DNA from: Bradyrhizobium sp. CB1650
GTDB taxonomy: Bacteria; Pseudomonadota; Alphaproteobacteria; Rhizobiales; Xanthobacteraceae
Direction: 5' to 3'
NCBI RefSeq assembly: GCF_029761915.1
Contig: NZ_CP121695.1
Span: 6,105,501 to 6,169,500 of the forward strand
DNA: 64,000 nucleotides
Numbering within the stretch: the first letter of the stretch is position 1; the number at the start of each line of letters is the position of its first letter. A program made the translations under genes and the position numbers. Positions 1-8,596 of this stretch are shown one piece after another. The notes under the pieces were generated by a model. It saw only the letters and a program-made list of their open reading frames with translations. It had not been told where the DNA came from and did not search any database.

Positions 1-91
1 CTGCAGAAAGCCCGGATTCGCAAGGTGAGGATACCAAACCTAAAGGCTTGCCACGTAGATTTTTGGACTGACATCCAGCAACGGCGAGAGC

Positions 92-536
92 ATGAGCACG
101 GCCGTCACGTCCTTCCCGGACCGGAATGCCGCAGAAGCCGCGGAGCTCGCGTTGACGCCCGACGCGACGGCGCCGGAGGTGCGCGCGCGCCGGATGCGGC
201 AGCGGCGCCAGATGTATGTCGGCCAGGCCGTGAGCTACTTGCTCGGCGCGTCGGTCCTGCTGCTCTACGCCTGCGACGGCTCGGCCTCGATGGCCGTGCT
301 ATCGCTGTTCTGGCTCGGCGGCCTGATGATCATCGGCACGTTCACCGTGCTCTCGGAATCCGGCTTCGGCGACCAGTTCGAGGACCATTACCTCACCTCC
401 CGCCATGCATATGACGATTTCCGCCGGGGTCGCGTCGCTGCGCGAGAACGATACTGCCGACACATTTCTCGCGCGCGCCGACAGCGCGCTCTATTCCGCG
501 AAGGCGCAAGGGCGCAACTGCATTGCAACGAGCTGA
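92..536 (+). pseudogene. Diguanylate cyclase remnant: membrane sensor N-terminus joined out of frame to the last part of a GGDEF domain
   Basis: The ATG at 92 opens a frame with a basic segment (RARRMRQRRQ) and two hydrophobic segments at about residues 48-65 and 69-90, resembling the MASE2-type membrane sensors found ahead of GGDEF domains. From about 405 the similarity moves to another frame: 411-536 encodes SAGVASL followed by ADSALYSAKAQGRN, the conserved C-terminal end of a GGDEF domain, and stops at TGA 534. The GGDEF catalytic loop and most of the domain are missing and the two parts are out of frame, so no active cyclase can be made. The likely event is an internal deletion with its junction near 395-410; an assembly error would look the same. 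The family call for the N-terminus is an inference. Confidence 0.7.
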
Positions 537-599
537 CCAACCCATTTGACGCCGGTCGCGCAGAAGTCGCCGCCGGACCGAACGCTCCAGGACAGGGCC

Positions 600-1703
600 A
601 TGAGATCCAAATCCGCCAAACCTTCCGAAAACCTGCTCGACGAATTGCAGGCCGCGCTGTCGCACGGCACGGTGGCGCGCCGGGTGGAGACGCTGCGCCG
701 CGTTACCGATCTCTTCATCAACAACGCGGTGGACTATTCGGACGAGCACATCCGCCTGTACGACGACGTCTTCCAGTGCCTGGTTGAGCAGATCGAGACC
801 TCGGCCAAGGCGCTGCTCGCCGAGCGTCTCGCGCCGGTTGGCGCCGCGCCGCCCAAAATCATCCGCACACTGGCGCTCGACGATATCATCGACGTTGCCG
901 GCCCTGTGCTGTCGAAGTCGGAACGGCTCGACGAGGCAACCCTGCTCGAGATCGCGCGCAGCAAGAGCCAGGCCCATCTCAAGGCGATCTCGCTGCGCCG
1001 CGTGCTCTCGGACGCGCTCACCGACGTGCTCGTGGCGCGCGGCAACGACGAGGTGGTGCAGTCGACCGTCGGCAATCCGGGCGCCCGTTTCTCCGAGAAA
1101 AGCCTCGTGGACCTCGTCACGCGCGCCGAGCGTGACGACGATCTCGCCACCTGCATCGGCCTGCGGCCCGACCTGCCGCGCCATCACTATCTGAAGTTGG
1201 TCGCGAAGGCATCGCTGAGCGTGCGCAGGAAGCTCGAAGCCGCCAATCCGCAGCTCGCCAGCGAAGTGTCCAGCGTCGTCCAGGAAGCGGCCCAGCGCAT
1301 CCGCGCGGCCGCCATGACCAAGCAGACCGAGATGGCGCGCGCGCTGGTGAAGTCGCTGCACGAGGACGGCCGCCTCAACGAATTCCAGGTCGCGACTTTC
1401 GCCGAGCAGGGCAAGTTCGACGAGACCAATGCCGGGCTCGCGGCCCTCGCGGGCGTCTCGGTCGAGAGCGCCGAGAACATGATGATCGAAAGCCGCACCG
1501 AGGGCGTGATGATCCTCGCCAAGGTCGCGGGCATGTCGTGGTCGAGCGTGCGCGCGATCATCGCCATGCGCGAAAAGCTGTCCGGCGGCTCGCAGACCGA
1601 CGTGCTGACGCTGCGGGATACCTACGAGGCGCTGCGCAGCTCCACCGCGCAGCAGGTGCTGCGCTTCCAGCGCATGCAACAGAGCACGACGCCGGCGGCC
1701 TGA
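600..1703 (+). CDS. DUF2336 domain protein
   Basis: A 367-residue soluble protein, mostly predicted helical, with a pattern I recognise as DUF2336, a family common in Bradyrhizobium and its relatives and of unknown function. No signal peptide or membrane segment is visible. Repeated helical pairs rich in Leu, Ala and Arg (for example RRVETLRRVTDLF near the N-terminus) suggest an alpha-solenoid. I chose the ATG at 600 because a purine-rich stretch (ggacaggg) lies just upstream and the extra 18 codons of the longer frame look non-coding. It follows the cyclase remnant by 63 bp and is followed at once by a repeat hairpin that could end transcription. The function is unknown. Confidence 0.82.
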   Translation: MRSKSAKPSENLLDELQAALSHGTVARRVETLRRVTDLFINNAVDYSDEHIRLYDDVFQCLVEQIETSAKALLAERLAPVGAAPPKIIRTLALDDIIDVAGPVLSKSERLDEATLLEIARSKSQAHLKAISLRRVLSDALTDVLVARGNDEVVQSTVGNPGARFSEKSLVDLVTRAERDDDLATCIGLRPDLPRHHYLKLVAKASLSVRRKLEAANPQLASEVSSVVQEAAQRIRAAAMTKQTEMARALVKSLHEDGRLNEFQVATFAEQGKFDETNAGLAALAGVSVESAENMMIESRTEGVMILAKVAGMSWSSVRAIIAMREKLSGGSQTDVLTLRDTYEALRSSTAQQVLRFQRMQQSTTPAA

Positions 1704-1710
1704 GCCGTCG

Positions 1711-1798
1711 CGCTGAAGCGCGATGAGATTAGGATGAATCGTCATCGCGCTTTAGGTTGTTGTTTGAAGACCGCTGCACACTTTTCGGGATCATGCGC
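1711..1798. repeat. Bradyrhizobium-type intergenic palindromic repeat, shortened copy
   Basis: Two perfect 11-bp arms (aagcgcgatga at 1716-1726 and its complement at 1742-1752) enclose a 15-base spacer. The downstream sequence up to about 1798 matches a repeat I remember as abundant in Bradyrhizobium and Rhodopseudomonas intergenic regions. This copy seems to lack an internal block just after the tttaggttgttgtttg segment. It lies between the 3' ends of the convergent DUF2336 and osrA genes and its right end reaches the osrA stop codon, so it may serve as a bidirectional terminator. The repeat family is assigned from memory; the hairpin is seen directly. Confidence 0.6.
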
Positions 1799-2436
1799 TA
1801 ATAGCGCAAGACCTTCGATCCGACGAGCGCACCGACAGCCGTCACCAGCGCGGTCGCGGTGGTGTACCAGGTCGCGACGAACAGCGGCGAATCGTCCGTG
1901 CAGTGCGAGGCGTAGAGCGTCGCGGCGAGCCCCGCCGACAACAGGCCGGCCAGCGCGCCGGCGAGCGCGGGCCGCGACGGCGCGCCATGGCGCAATCCGA
2001 ACAGCGCCCCGGCAAGCAGCGGCAGCGACATAGCCGGGATCGCCGACAGGCATACCCTGGAGTTCTTGCCGACCATCCGCATCGTCATCGGCATGGCCGG
2101 CGCCATCATCATCTCGCCGCCGATCGCGACCGCGAGCAGTCCCACGGGGAGCAGCAGCAGCCAGCCCCAGCCGCGCATCAGGGCTTCGGGGCGCGACAGA
2201 TGCAGGCTGACGATGATCGCGGGGATCGCCAGCGACAGCGTCACCGCGAACTTCATGTCGAAGAACGGATTGTGCATCGCGCTCATGACGTCCGGCCGCA
2301 CGCCGAGGAAGGTCGCGAAGATCAGGATCGACAAGGGCGCCGCCACCAGCAGCGCCATGGTCAGCACCGCGCCGACGCGCGGCTCGCGATGGGCGTTGTC
2401 GGCCGCGAGCGTGCGAATGAGTTGATCGGTATCCAT
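1798..2436 (-). CDS. osrA: Membrane anti-sigma factor of EcfF (NrsF/DUF1109 family, OsrA-like)
   Basis: A 212-residue integral membrane protein with about six hydrophobic segments and a short cytoplasmic N-terminus (MDTDQLIRTL), matching the NrsF/DUF1109 anti-sigma family. It has only two cysteines, C129 and C179. Bradyrhizobium OsrA is known to sense reactive oxygen through cysteines at exactly these positions and to hold EcfF inactive until oxidised, so the match supports this gene being its orthologue. The start lies two bases after the ecfF stop, so the two are co-transcribed and probably translationally coupled. Role: membrane sequestration of the sigma factor, released by oxidative stress. 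Confidence 0.87.
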   Translation of the reverse strand: MDTDQLIRTLAADNAHREPRVGAVLTMALLVAAPLSILIFATFLGVRPDVMSAMHNPFFDMKFAVTLSLAIPAIIVSLHLSRPEALMRGWGWLLLLPVGLLAVAIGGEMMMAPAMPMTMRMVGKNSRVCLSAIPAMSLPLLAGALFGLRHGAPSRPALAGALAGLLSAGLAATLYASHCTDDSPLFVATWYTTATALVTAVGALVGSKVLRY

Positions 2437-2438
2437 GA

Positions 2439-2984
2439 CTAGTGGTCCCGCAGTTTGGCCGTGAGTGCGGCAAGGCCCCGATGCAGCGCGACGCGCACCG
2501 CGCCTTCGCTCATCGAGAATTTTGCCGCGGTGTCCTTGATCGAGGCGCTATCGACGGCGATCGACTGCAACACGTCGCGCTGGCGCTGCGGTAGGGTGTT
2601 GAGCTGGGTCGCGACCTCGCTCGCCGAAGCCGTCTCCTGGGGCGTCTCCCCCGGCAGCGTCTCGGCGAAATCATCGATGTTGACGAAGATGCGCCTGCCG
2701 CGGCGTCTCAGCGCATCAATCAGCTTGTTGCGGGCGATCGCGAACAGCCACGGGGCGAAGGGGGCCTGGCTGTCCCAAGTGTGTCGCTTCAGATGCACCG
2801 CCAGCAGAATGTCTTGCACAATATCCTCGGCCTGGTCGGCAGGCTGCCCGGCCCGCGCCAGACCGCGCCTCGCGGCAGCCCGCAGCACCGGCGTGATCGC
2901 CTTCAACAGGCGATGATACGCCGCATCATCGCCCGCCATGGCCGACCGCATCAGGCCGGTCCACTCGTCCTCACGTCCGCGCAC
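2439..2984 (-). CDS. ecfF: ECF sigma factor, EcfF/SigF type
   Basis: A 181-residue ECF sigma factor. Region 2 includes AEDIVQDILLAVH and PWLFAIARNKLIDALRR (core binding and -10 recognition); region 4 near the C-terminus contains LPQRQRDVLQ and EGAVRVALHRGL (the -35 helix-turn-helix). There is no extra C-terminal domain. It pairs with the downstream OsrA-like anti-sigma factor, as in Bradyrhizobium ecfF-osrA and Caulobacter sigF-nrsF. A SigF-type promoter sits just upstream, so positive autoregulation is likely. Expected role: response to reactive oxygen species. Confidence 0.9.
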   Translation of the reverse strand: MRGREDEWTGLMRSAMAGDDAAYHRLLKAITPVLRAAARRGLARAGQPADQAEDIVQDILLAVHLKRHTWDSQAPFAPWLFAIARNKLIDALRRRGRRIFVNIDDFAETLPGETPQETASASEVATQLNTLPQRQRDVLQSIAVDSASIKDTAAKFSMSEGAVRVALHRGLAALTAKLRDH

Positions 2985-3004
2985 TCGCGCCCCTCACCAT
3001 GCAA

Positions 3005-3029
3005 TTCGGCCGCTCTTTCAATTTGTTAC
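3005..3029 (-). promoter_or_regulatory. Candidate EcfF/SigF-dependent promoter of ecfF-osrA
   Basis: Read on the minus strand, GTAAC (3029-3025) and CGAA (3008-3005) are separated by exactly 16 bases. This agrees with the SigF-type consensus as I remember it (GTAACC, 16 bases, CGAA). The -10 element ends about 20 bases before the ecfF ATG at 2984, so the leader would be very short. It supports autoregulation. The match is seen directly; its use is inferred. Confidence 0.6.
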
Positions 3030-3043
3030 GCCGGCTCCGCAGG

Positions 3044-3059
3044 ATCACAAATTCGTGAT
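3044..3059. promoter_or_regulatory. Near-perfect 16-bp palindrome between divergent genes
   Basis: ATCACAAATTCGTGAT has inverted 5-bp ends (ATCAC/GTGAT) and an AATT centre, with one non-pairing position on each side. It lies 15 bases upstream of the ecfF -35 element, where a dimeric regulator could bind. No regulator can be named. Confidence 0.3.
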
Positions 3060-3273
3060 CGATGGTCAGCCTTCCAGGTCCGATCCGGCCGCAAAGCCCG
3101 GGGAGGCTCATAACACCGATCAGCCCCGCTCGCACCCGAGGGCAGGCCAGGAGGTGCTGGTTTGCCCCGTTTTTGCCCGGTGTAGCCAGAAGATTCCCAT
3201 TTTCTGCCCCGCTGTGGTCACGCCCCGGCGTCTCTGTTCGCCCCGGGACGGGCGAATTGGGGAGATCGTCAAC

Positions 3274-3927
3274 ATGATGAAAGCCAATGGGCGCGCGGCC
3301 TTGATTCTTCTGGCCGGGCTTTTCTTGCTGTTCGGTGGCGCGGCACAGGCACAGGTCGCACCGGGCTCAACCGCCGCGTCAGACGGCGCGAGCAAACAGA
3401 CCGATGAGGTGAAACCCACCAAGCACCGACGCCACACCTCGCATCGCCGCAACAGCACCAAGACTGCGGAGAAATCCTCGGACGAGAAGGACGCGACAAA
3501 GGCAGCCGACGCAAAGGCCAACAACAACGTGCCGGCCTTCGGCCAGATGCCGCCGCAAGTCGCCAATGCCAACGCGCAGCTCGCCGCTGCCGACAGCCCG
3601 ACCGCCGCCGCGGCAACCGCGATGACCAATCGGGCCAACGACAATGTGCAGGCAGCCGCCGACAATGCCCCCGCCCCCGGTGCCGAGAACCAGGTGGTGG
3701 CGCCCGACCAGCTCAACGAGGTCGACCGCGCCCTGCAACAGGACAACTCGCCCGCGCAGAAACCGGTGGCGGCCGCAACCGATGCGCAGCCGCGCCCGGC
3801 TCCGGTGATGGCCGCGAGCAGCCAGCAGAACTCGGCCTGGGACCAGAGCTCGCTGATCGGCAAGATCTTCATCGGTGCCGGCGCACTTCTGACGCTGGCA
3901 TCCGCCGCGCGCATGTTCATGGCCTGA
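3274..3927 (+). CDS. Exported, low-complexity hypothetical protein with a C-terminal membrane segment
   Basis: The ATG at 3274 gives a 217-residue protein starting with a clear signal peptide (MMKANGRAALILLAG then LFGGAAQAQ, probable cleavage after AQA). The mature part has a basic His/Arg/Lys stretch (about 46-60), then a long Ala/Asn/Gln-rich region with repeated NANAQLAAA- and ANDNVQAAAD-like segments, and ends in a hydrophobic helix (IFIGAGALLTLASAARMF). A longer upstream frame overlaps the ecfF promoter and looks non-coding. It is divergent from ecfF, about 290 bp away. I recognise no family; a periplasmic or cell-envelope protein of this lineage is likely. Confidence 0.72.
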   Translation: MMKANGRAALILLAGLFLLFGGAAQAQVAPGSTAASDGASKQTDEVKPTKHRRHTSHRRNSTKTAEKSSDEKDATKAADAKANNNVPAFGQMPPQVANANAQLAAADSPTAAAATAMTNRANDNVQAAADNAPAPGAENQVVAPDQLNEVDRALQQDNSPAQKPVAAATDAQPRPAPVMAASSQQNSAWDQSSLIGKIFIGAGALLTLASAARMFMA

Positions 3928-4036
3928 CGCCTGTTCCGGGGACGCGCCGCACGCGCGTCCCCGACGGCCTCCGCCCCCTTGAAGCCCACCGCGCCAGCGG
4001 GCAAATTGCCTGCCCAATCAAAAGCGTGGGTGGAGC

Positions 4037-4816
4037 ATGAGCACGTTCGAACACATCATCGTCGAAAGCCAAGGCGCGGTCGGCATCATCAAGCTGAACC
4101 GGCCGAAGATGCTCAATGCGCTGTCGTTCGGCGTCTTCCGCGAGATCGCCGCGGCCGTCGACGATCTCGAGGCTGACGACGGCATCGGCTGCATCGTCGT
4201 GACCGGCAGCGAGAAGGCCTTCGCCGCCGGCGCCGACATCAAGGAGATGCAGCCGAAGGCTTTCATCGACATGTTCTCCGAGGATTTTGCCGCCATCGGC
4301 GGCGATCGCGTGGCGCGCTGCCGCAAGCCGACGATTGCGGCGGTCGCAGGCTATGCGCTCGGCGGCGGCTGCGAGCTCGCCATGATGTGCGACATCATCA
4401 TCGCCGCCGACACCGCGAAGTTCGGCCAGCCCGAGATCACGCTCGGCACCATTCCCGGCATCGGCGGCACGCAGCGCCTGACGCGCGCCATCGGCAAGTC
4501 CAAGGCCATGGACCTCTGCCTCACCGGTCGCATGATGGATGCGGCGGAAGCCGAGCGCAGCGGCCTCGTCAGCCGCATCGTGCCGGCCGACAAGCTGATG
4601 GACGAGGCGCTGGCGGCCGCCGAGAAGATCGCCTCGATGTCACGTCCCGCGGCCGCGATGGCCAAAGAGGCGGTGAACCGCGCGTTCGAGACCACGCTCG
4701 CCGAGGGCATGAGCGTCGAGCGCAACCTGTTCCACTCGACCTTCGCGCTGGAAGACCGCTCCGAGGGCATGGCCGCGTTCATCGAGAAGCGCAAGCCGGT
4801 GAACAAGAACCGGTAG
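4037..4816 (+). CDS. Enoyl-CoA hydratase (crotonase family)
   Basis: A 259-residue crotonase, the normal length for a short-chain enoyl-CoA hydratase, which adds water to trans-2-enoyl-CoA in beta-oxidation. The oxyanion-hole region [11 protein letters not shown] (61-71) and the block [15 protein letters not shown] carry the expected catalytic glutamates E113 and E133, spaced 20 residues apart as in the rat mitochondrial enzyme; PGIGGTQRL follows. The start at 4037 has a GGAG-type ribosome site (gggtggagc). It stands alone, 47 bp from the convergent acetyl-CoA hydrolase/transferase gene, which fits acyl-CoA metabolism. Confidence 0.93.
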   Translation: MSTFEHIIVESQGAVGIIKLNRPKMLNALSFGVFREIAAAVDDLEADDGIGCIVVTGSEKAFAAGADIKEMQPKAFIDMFSEDFAAIGGDRVARCRKPTIAAVAGYALGGGCELAMMCDIIIAADTAKFGQPEITLGTIPGIGGTQRLTRAIGKSKAMDLCLTGRMMDAAEAERSGLVSRIVPADKLMDEALAAAEKIASMSRPAAAMAKEAVNRAFETTLAEGMSVERNLFHSTFALEDRSEGMAAFIEKRKPVNKNR

Positions 4817-4862
4817 GGTTCGAACACCGCGCTCCTCACCGTCGTCCCGGCGAAAGGCGGAG

Positions 4863-6725
4863 CTACTTGCTACGACTCCGCGAAAGGGCCGCACTCACCA
4901 GCGCGCGATAGCCGCGCTCGGGCCAGGTCTTGGGACGATCGAGGCCGAGGCGCGCGAGACATGCCTCGTCGGCAGGGTCCGGAGTCCCCGTCATTCCCTG
5001 CCACAGCAAGGCCGCGAGCGCGCGCGGCGAGCGCTGCGCGCCTTGCAGGATCTGCAGCGCCGGAATGAGGCGCTGCTCGACCTCGGTGAAATCAGAACCG
5101 AACGGAAATGACGGCAGCAACCCGGCCTCGCGCGCGTCCTTGAGCGCGGTCGCGATCCGCTCGGGGTGGTTCTCGCGATGGACCGAAGGGATCTCGTAGC
5201 CGCGCGGCAGTTTACCTGCCTCCTGCGCAACCCGCGTCAGCTCGTCCTGGAAGCGCGAGTCGGCGATCGCAAGCATTGCGGCGATCACGTCGGCATCCGA
5301 TTTTCCCCTGAGATCGGCAACGCCATATTCAGTGACGAAGACATCGCGCAGATGCCGCGGGATGGTCTCGTGCCCATATCGCCAGAGGATGTTTGACCGC
5401 AAGGCACGGCCAGCTTGCCGCGTCGCCTCGAGCGTCAGAACCGATCGTGCCCCCTTCAGCGCGAAGGCTTGCGCGACGAAATTGTACTGGCCCCCGACAC
5501 CGCTCACCACCTGTCCATCGTCGAGGCCGTCGGAGACGGCGGCTCCCATGAGCGTCGCCATCATCGTGTTGTTGACGAAGCGCGCATCGACGCGGGCGCG
5601 GCGCTTCTGTTCCTCCTCGCCATAGAGCGCGTTGGTGAACGACACCGGCATCATCTGGATGCGCGCGATCTGGTCGGGCGCCATCTCGCGCAGCGCGCGA
5701 TAGAAGGACTTCGGACCGAGAAAGAAAGCGCCGTGCAGCACGACGCCGTCGACTGCGCGCTTGAGAATGCCGGCATCGATCAGACCGATGAAGGCCTCGG
5801 TTAGCATCTCGCTGACGCCGTAGAGACCTTTGCCGAACGAGTCAGTCTCCTGCGCGACGGCCGGCCGCGCCGGCGACAGCCGGGTCATGATGCCGTGAAA
5901 GGCGCCGCTGTCGCGATGGCGCAGGATCAGGCCCTGCGCCAGCGCATCCCCGATCTGCCCGATGCCGATCTGCAGCGTGCCGCCGTCGCGCACCAGCGAT
6001 GCCGCATTCAATCCGATGGCATATTTGGTGTCCGAGATCGGCTCCGACGGTGGCGCGAACAGGGGAAAGTCGGTCGCAGGACTCTCCAGAATGGCGCTGA
6101 ATTCATCGGCCGGAAGATCGCCCGCGCCCGGCATGAACGGCAGCTCGGAATTCACCTGCGCGATCAGTTTAAACGATGTACGTCCGGCGCGACGCTCGCG
6201 CAGCACGTCCAGCGTCGTGTCGGTATTGCAGGACAGGCTGTAGCGCGGCACGCCATCGACGATGCGCTTGGCGACGAGCTGCGTCACCACGTTGAGCCCG
6301 CGTGCGAGGAGATAGTCTGCGGCGTGGGTGTAGTTGGCCGAGATGTAGTTCTGCTGCGCAGCCGGCACGTGCAGCCAGCGCCCTGCAAGAAAGAAGAACT
6401 CGATGACGCTGACATTGGGCGGCAGCTTGCCCTCACGCAGCGCGCCGGCATAGGCGAGATCCGGATAGCCGCCGAACAGGCGGTCGATGACGGGCGTGAT
6501 GAAACGGCGCTCGATCAGGCTGGCAGGCGTAGGCTTTTCCAGAGTCAGCGCCGAGAGCAGTGTCAGCTTGATGTCAGGATCGGCACAGGCCCGCGCATAG
6601 AGCGCGTTGACCACATGATTGGCCTTGCCGAGGCCGAGTGGCAGCCCGACCACGAGATCGATCCCGACGTCGCGAATGATCTCCTCGGCGAGAGCATCGG
6701 CGTCGGAGAACAGTTTGGGCATCAT
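4863..6725 (-). CDS. Acetyl-CoA hydrolase/transferase family protein
   Basis: A 620-residue member of the acetyl-CoA hydrolase/CoA-transferase family, longer than the usual 430-510 residues. N-terminal half: CoA-transferase-like fold with GLPLGLGKANHVVNAL near residue 27. C-terminal half: GVGGQYNFVAQAF and the signature FVTEYGVADLRG. These enzymes move CoA between acyl-CoA and carboxylates or hydrolyse acyl-CoA; the substrate cannot be read from sequence. Start: two consecutive ATGs at 6725 and 6722; the open frame continues upstream only antisense to tolC, so I reject the longer form. It is divergent from the TolC-family gene. Confidence 0.85.
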   Translation of the reverse strand: MMPKLFSDADALAEEIIRDVGIDLVVGLPLGLGKANHVVNALYARACADPDIKLTLLSALTLEKPTPASLIERRFITPVIDRLFGGYPDLAYAGALREGKLPPNVSVIEFFFLAGRWLHVPAAQQNYISANYTHAADYLLARGLNVVTQLVAKRIVDGVPRYSLSCNTDTTLDVLRERRAGRTSFKLIAQVNSELPFMPGAGDLPADEFSAILESPATDFPLFAPPSEPISDTKYAIGLNAASLVRDGGTLQIGIGQIGDALAQGLILRHRDSGAFHGIMTRLSPARPAVAQETDSFGKGLYGVSEMLTEAFIGLIDAGILKRAVDGVVLHGAFFLGPKSFYRALREMAPDQIARIQMMPVSFTNALYGEEEQKRRARVDARFVNNTMMATLMGAAVSDGLDDGQVVSGVGGQYNFVAQAFALKGARSVLTLEATRQAGRALRSNILWRYGHETIPRHLRDVFVTEYGVADLRGKSDADVIAAMLAIADSRFQDELTRVAQEAGKLPRGYEIPSVHRENHPERIATALKDAREAGLLPSFPFGSDFTEVEQRLIPALQILQGAQRSPRALAALLWQGMTGTPDPADEACLARLGLDRPKTWPERGYRALVSAALSRSRSK

Positions 6726-6947
6726 CCGCAGATTCCGGACCGCAGCGCAAAGGCCTCGCGGGATCGGGAGGCATCTGCGATCTCCTATAACGCATCTGGG
6801 GATGGGATTCGTGTGTGACGCCCCTGCAACAAGCACGGATTTCATGGGGGTTTCATCCGCGGCAGTTTGCCTGCGGGACCTCCGCTGGTTAAACAGGTAA
6901 GAGGGCGCCGTCGGCAGGGGCGGACAGCCGGGGTTTTGCGGGATTTT

Positions 6948-8378
6948 ATGAACGGGCGTACCGCCAGTATTGGCCGCGAGTGGAGGCGGCGCCGACCGGG
7001 CGTAGGCTCTGCTCTCGTCGCATGGGCAGCGCTCACGATGACGTGCGCCCTGCCCGCCTCCGCGCGGGCCGAAGCCTTGCCCGAGGCTCTGGCCAAGGCG
7101 TATCAAACCAATCCGCAGCTCAATGCCGAGCGCGCGCGGCAGCGTGCGACCGACGAGAACGTGCCGCAGGCGCTCGCCGGCTACCGCCCACAGATCGTGG
7201 CGAGCCTCAGTGCCGGCCTGCAATCGGTGCGCAACCTGCTGCCGGACAACACCATCCAAACCGCGAATTTGAAGCCGTGGATCATCGGCGTCACCGTGAC
7301 GCAGACCCTGTTCAACGGCTTCCGGACTGCCAACAGCGTGCGCGCTGCGGAACTTCAGGTGCAGTCGGGCCGCGAAGCGCTCCGCAATGTCGGACAGGGC
7401 GTGCTGCTCGATGGGGTCACCGCCTACACCAACGTGCTCGCCAACCAGTCGCTGGTCGAGGCCCAACGCTCCAACGTCGCCTTCCTGCGCGAGACGCTCG
7501 CCGTCACCCAGCGCCGCCTCAACGCCGGCGACGTCACCCCGACGGACACCGCGCAGGCGGAGGCCCGCCTCAACCGCGGGCTTGCCGACCTCAACGCCGC
7601 CGAAGTCGCGCTTGCGGTGAGCCAGGCGACCTATGCGCAGGTGATCGGCAATCCGCCCGCGCAACTTCGGCCCGCCGAGGTCGTCGATCGCTATCTGCCG
7701 AGAAGCCGCGAGGATGCGATGGCGATGGCGATCCGCGAGCATCCGGCGGTGATGGCGGCGGGCTTCGACGTCGACGTCGCCTCGACCAACATCCGAGTCG
7801 CCGAAGGCGCGCTGCTGCCGAGCGCCAGCATCCAGGGCAGCGCCAGCCGCAGCCGCAACAACGATCCGACGCTGGGCACCTTTGCCGAAGACCAGGCTTC
7901 GATCGTCGCCAACGTCACGGCGCCGATCTATGACGGCGGTCAGGCCGCCTCGCAGACCCGGCAGGCCAAGGAGATCACGGCGCAAAGCCGCCTCGTGCTC
8001 GACCGGGTCCGCAACCAGGCGCGCACCGCCGCGATCAGCGCCTGGGTCGCCAATGAAGGCGCCAAGATCGCGGTCTCGGCTTCCGAGTCCGAAGTGAAAG
8101 CAGCGACGGTTGCGCTGCAGGGCGTGCAGCGCGAGGCCGCCGGCGGACAGCGCACGACGGTGGACGTGCTTAACTCCCAGGCCGACCTGATCCAGGCCAA
8201 GGCACGCCTGATCGGCGCGCTGCGCGATCGCGTGATCGCCTCCTACACCCTGCTCAGCGCGGTCGGCCATCTCGACGTCAAGACCTTGAATCTGAACACG
8301 CCGGATTACCTGCCCGAAGTGCACTACCACCAGGTCCGCGACGCCTGGCACGGCCTGCGTACGCCGTCGGGACAGTAG
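6948..8378 (+). CDS. tolC: TolC-family outer membrane channel protein
   Basis: A 476-residue outer membrane factor. After an Arg-rich N-terminus there is a signal peptide (WAALTMTCALPASARAEA, cleavage near SARA). The two halves carry the repeated TolC pattern: LPEALAKAYQTNPQLNAER in the first and AIREHPAVMAAGFDVDVAS in the second, followed by heptad-rich helices forming the periplasmic barrel, with VTAPIYDGGQAASQTRQAKE before the second helical pair. It should form the outer membrane exit duct for type I secretion or efflux. ATG 6948 was chosen over an upstream in-frame start because it directly precedes the signal peptide. No inner-membrane partner is adjacent on this strand; the nearest RND pump is the czcA-like gene 1.2 kb downstream on the other strand. 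Confidence 0.88.
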   Translation: MNGRTASIGREWRRRRPGVGSALVAWAALTMTCALPASARAEALPEALAKAYQTNPQLNAERARQRATDENVPQALAGYRPQIVASLSAGLQSVRNLLPDNTIQTANLKPWIIGVTVTQTLFNGFRTANSVRAAELQVQSGREALRNVGQGVLLDGVTAYTNVLANQSLVEAQRSNVAFLRETLAVTQRRLNAGDVTPTDTAQAEARLNRGLADLNAAEVALAVSQATYAQVIGNPPAQLRPAEVVDRYLPRSREDAMAMAIREHPAVMAAGFDVDVASTNIRVAEGALLPSASIQGSASRSRNNDPTLGTFAEDQASIVANVTAPIYDGGQAASQTRQAKEITAQSRLVLDRVRNQARTAAISAWVANEGAKIAVSASESEVKAATVALQGVQREAAGGQRTTVDVLNSQADLIQAKARLIGALRDRVIASYTLLSAVGHLDVKTLNLNTPDYLPEVHYHQVRDAWHGLRTPSGQ

Positions 8379-8596
8379 TCCTCTCTCGATCACCAATCGT
8401 TTTGCGATTCCGGCGGGACGATCCGCACGCGTGGACAATTCGTCAAACCCGACGCTCAGCGGTTCAATGCCCCAATGCTGCCGGGCCCCTGAAGAACTCC
8501 TTGCAACGCTCACCAGCCATGCGGCGGCCGGACGAAGAAGCCTTCCCGGAGCGTGATAGTCTCCCTCAATCACAACAATAGGCGGGGAGAGAAACC

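Noticed and set aside
393..1745. Long open frame antisense to the DUF2336 gene
   Set aside because: Typical mirror frame of a high-GC gene; its protein is Arg/Ala/His-rich with no domain.
6726..8573. N-terminal extension of the acetyl-CoA hydrolase/transferase through the tolC region
   Set aside because: The extension is antisense to tolC and has no family similarity; two ATGs at 6725 and 6722 give the expected start.
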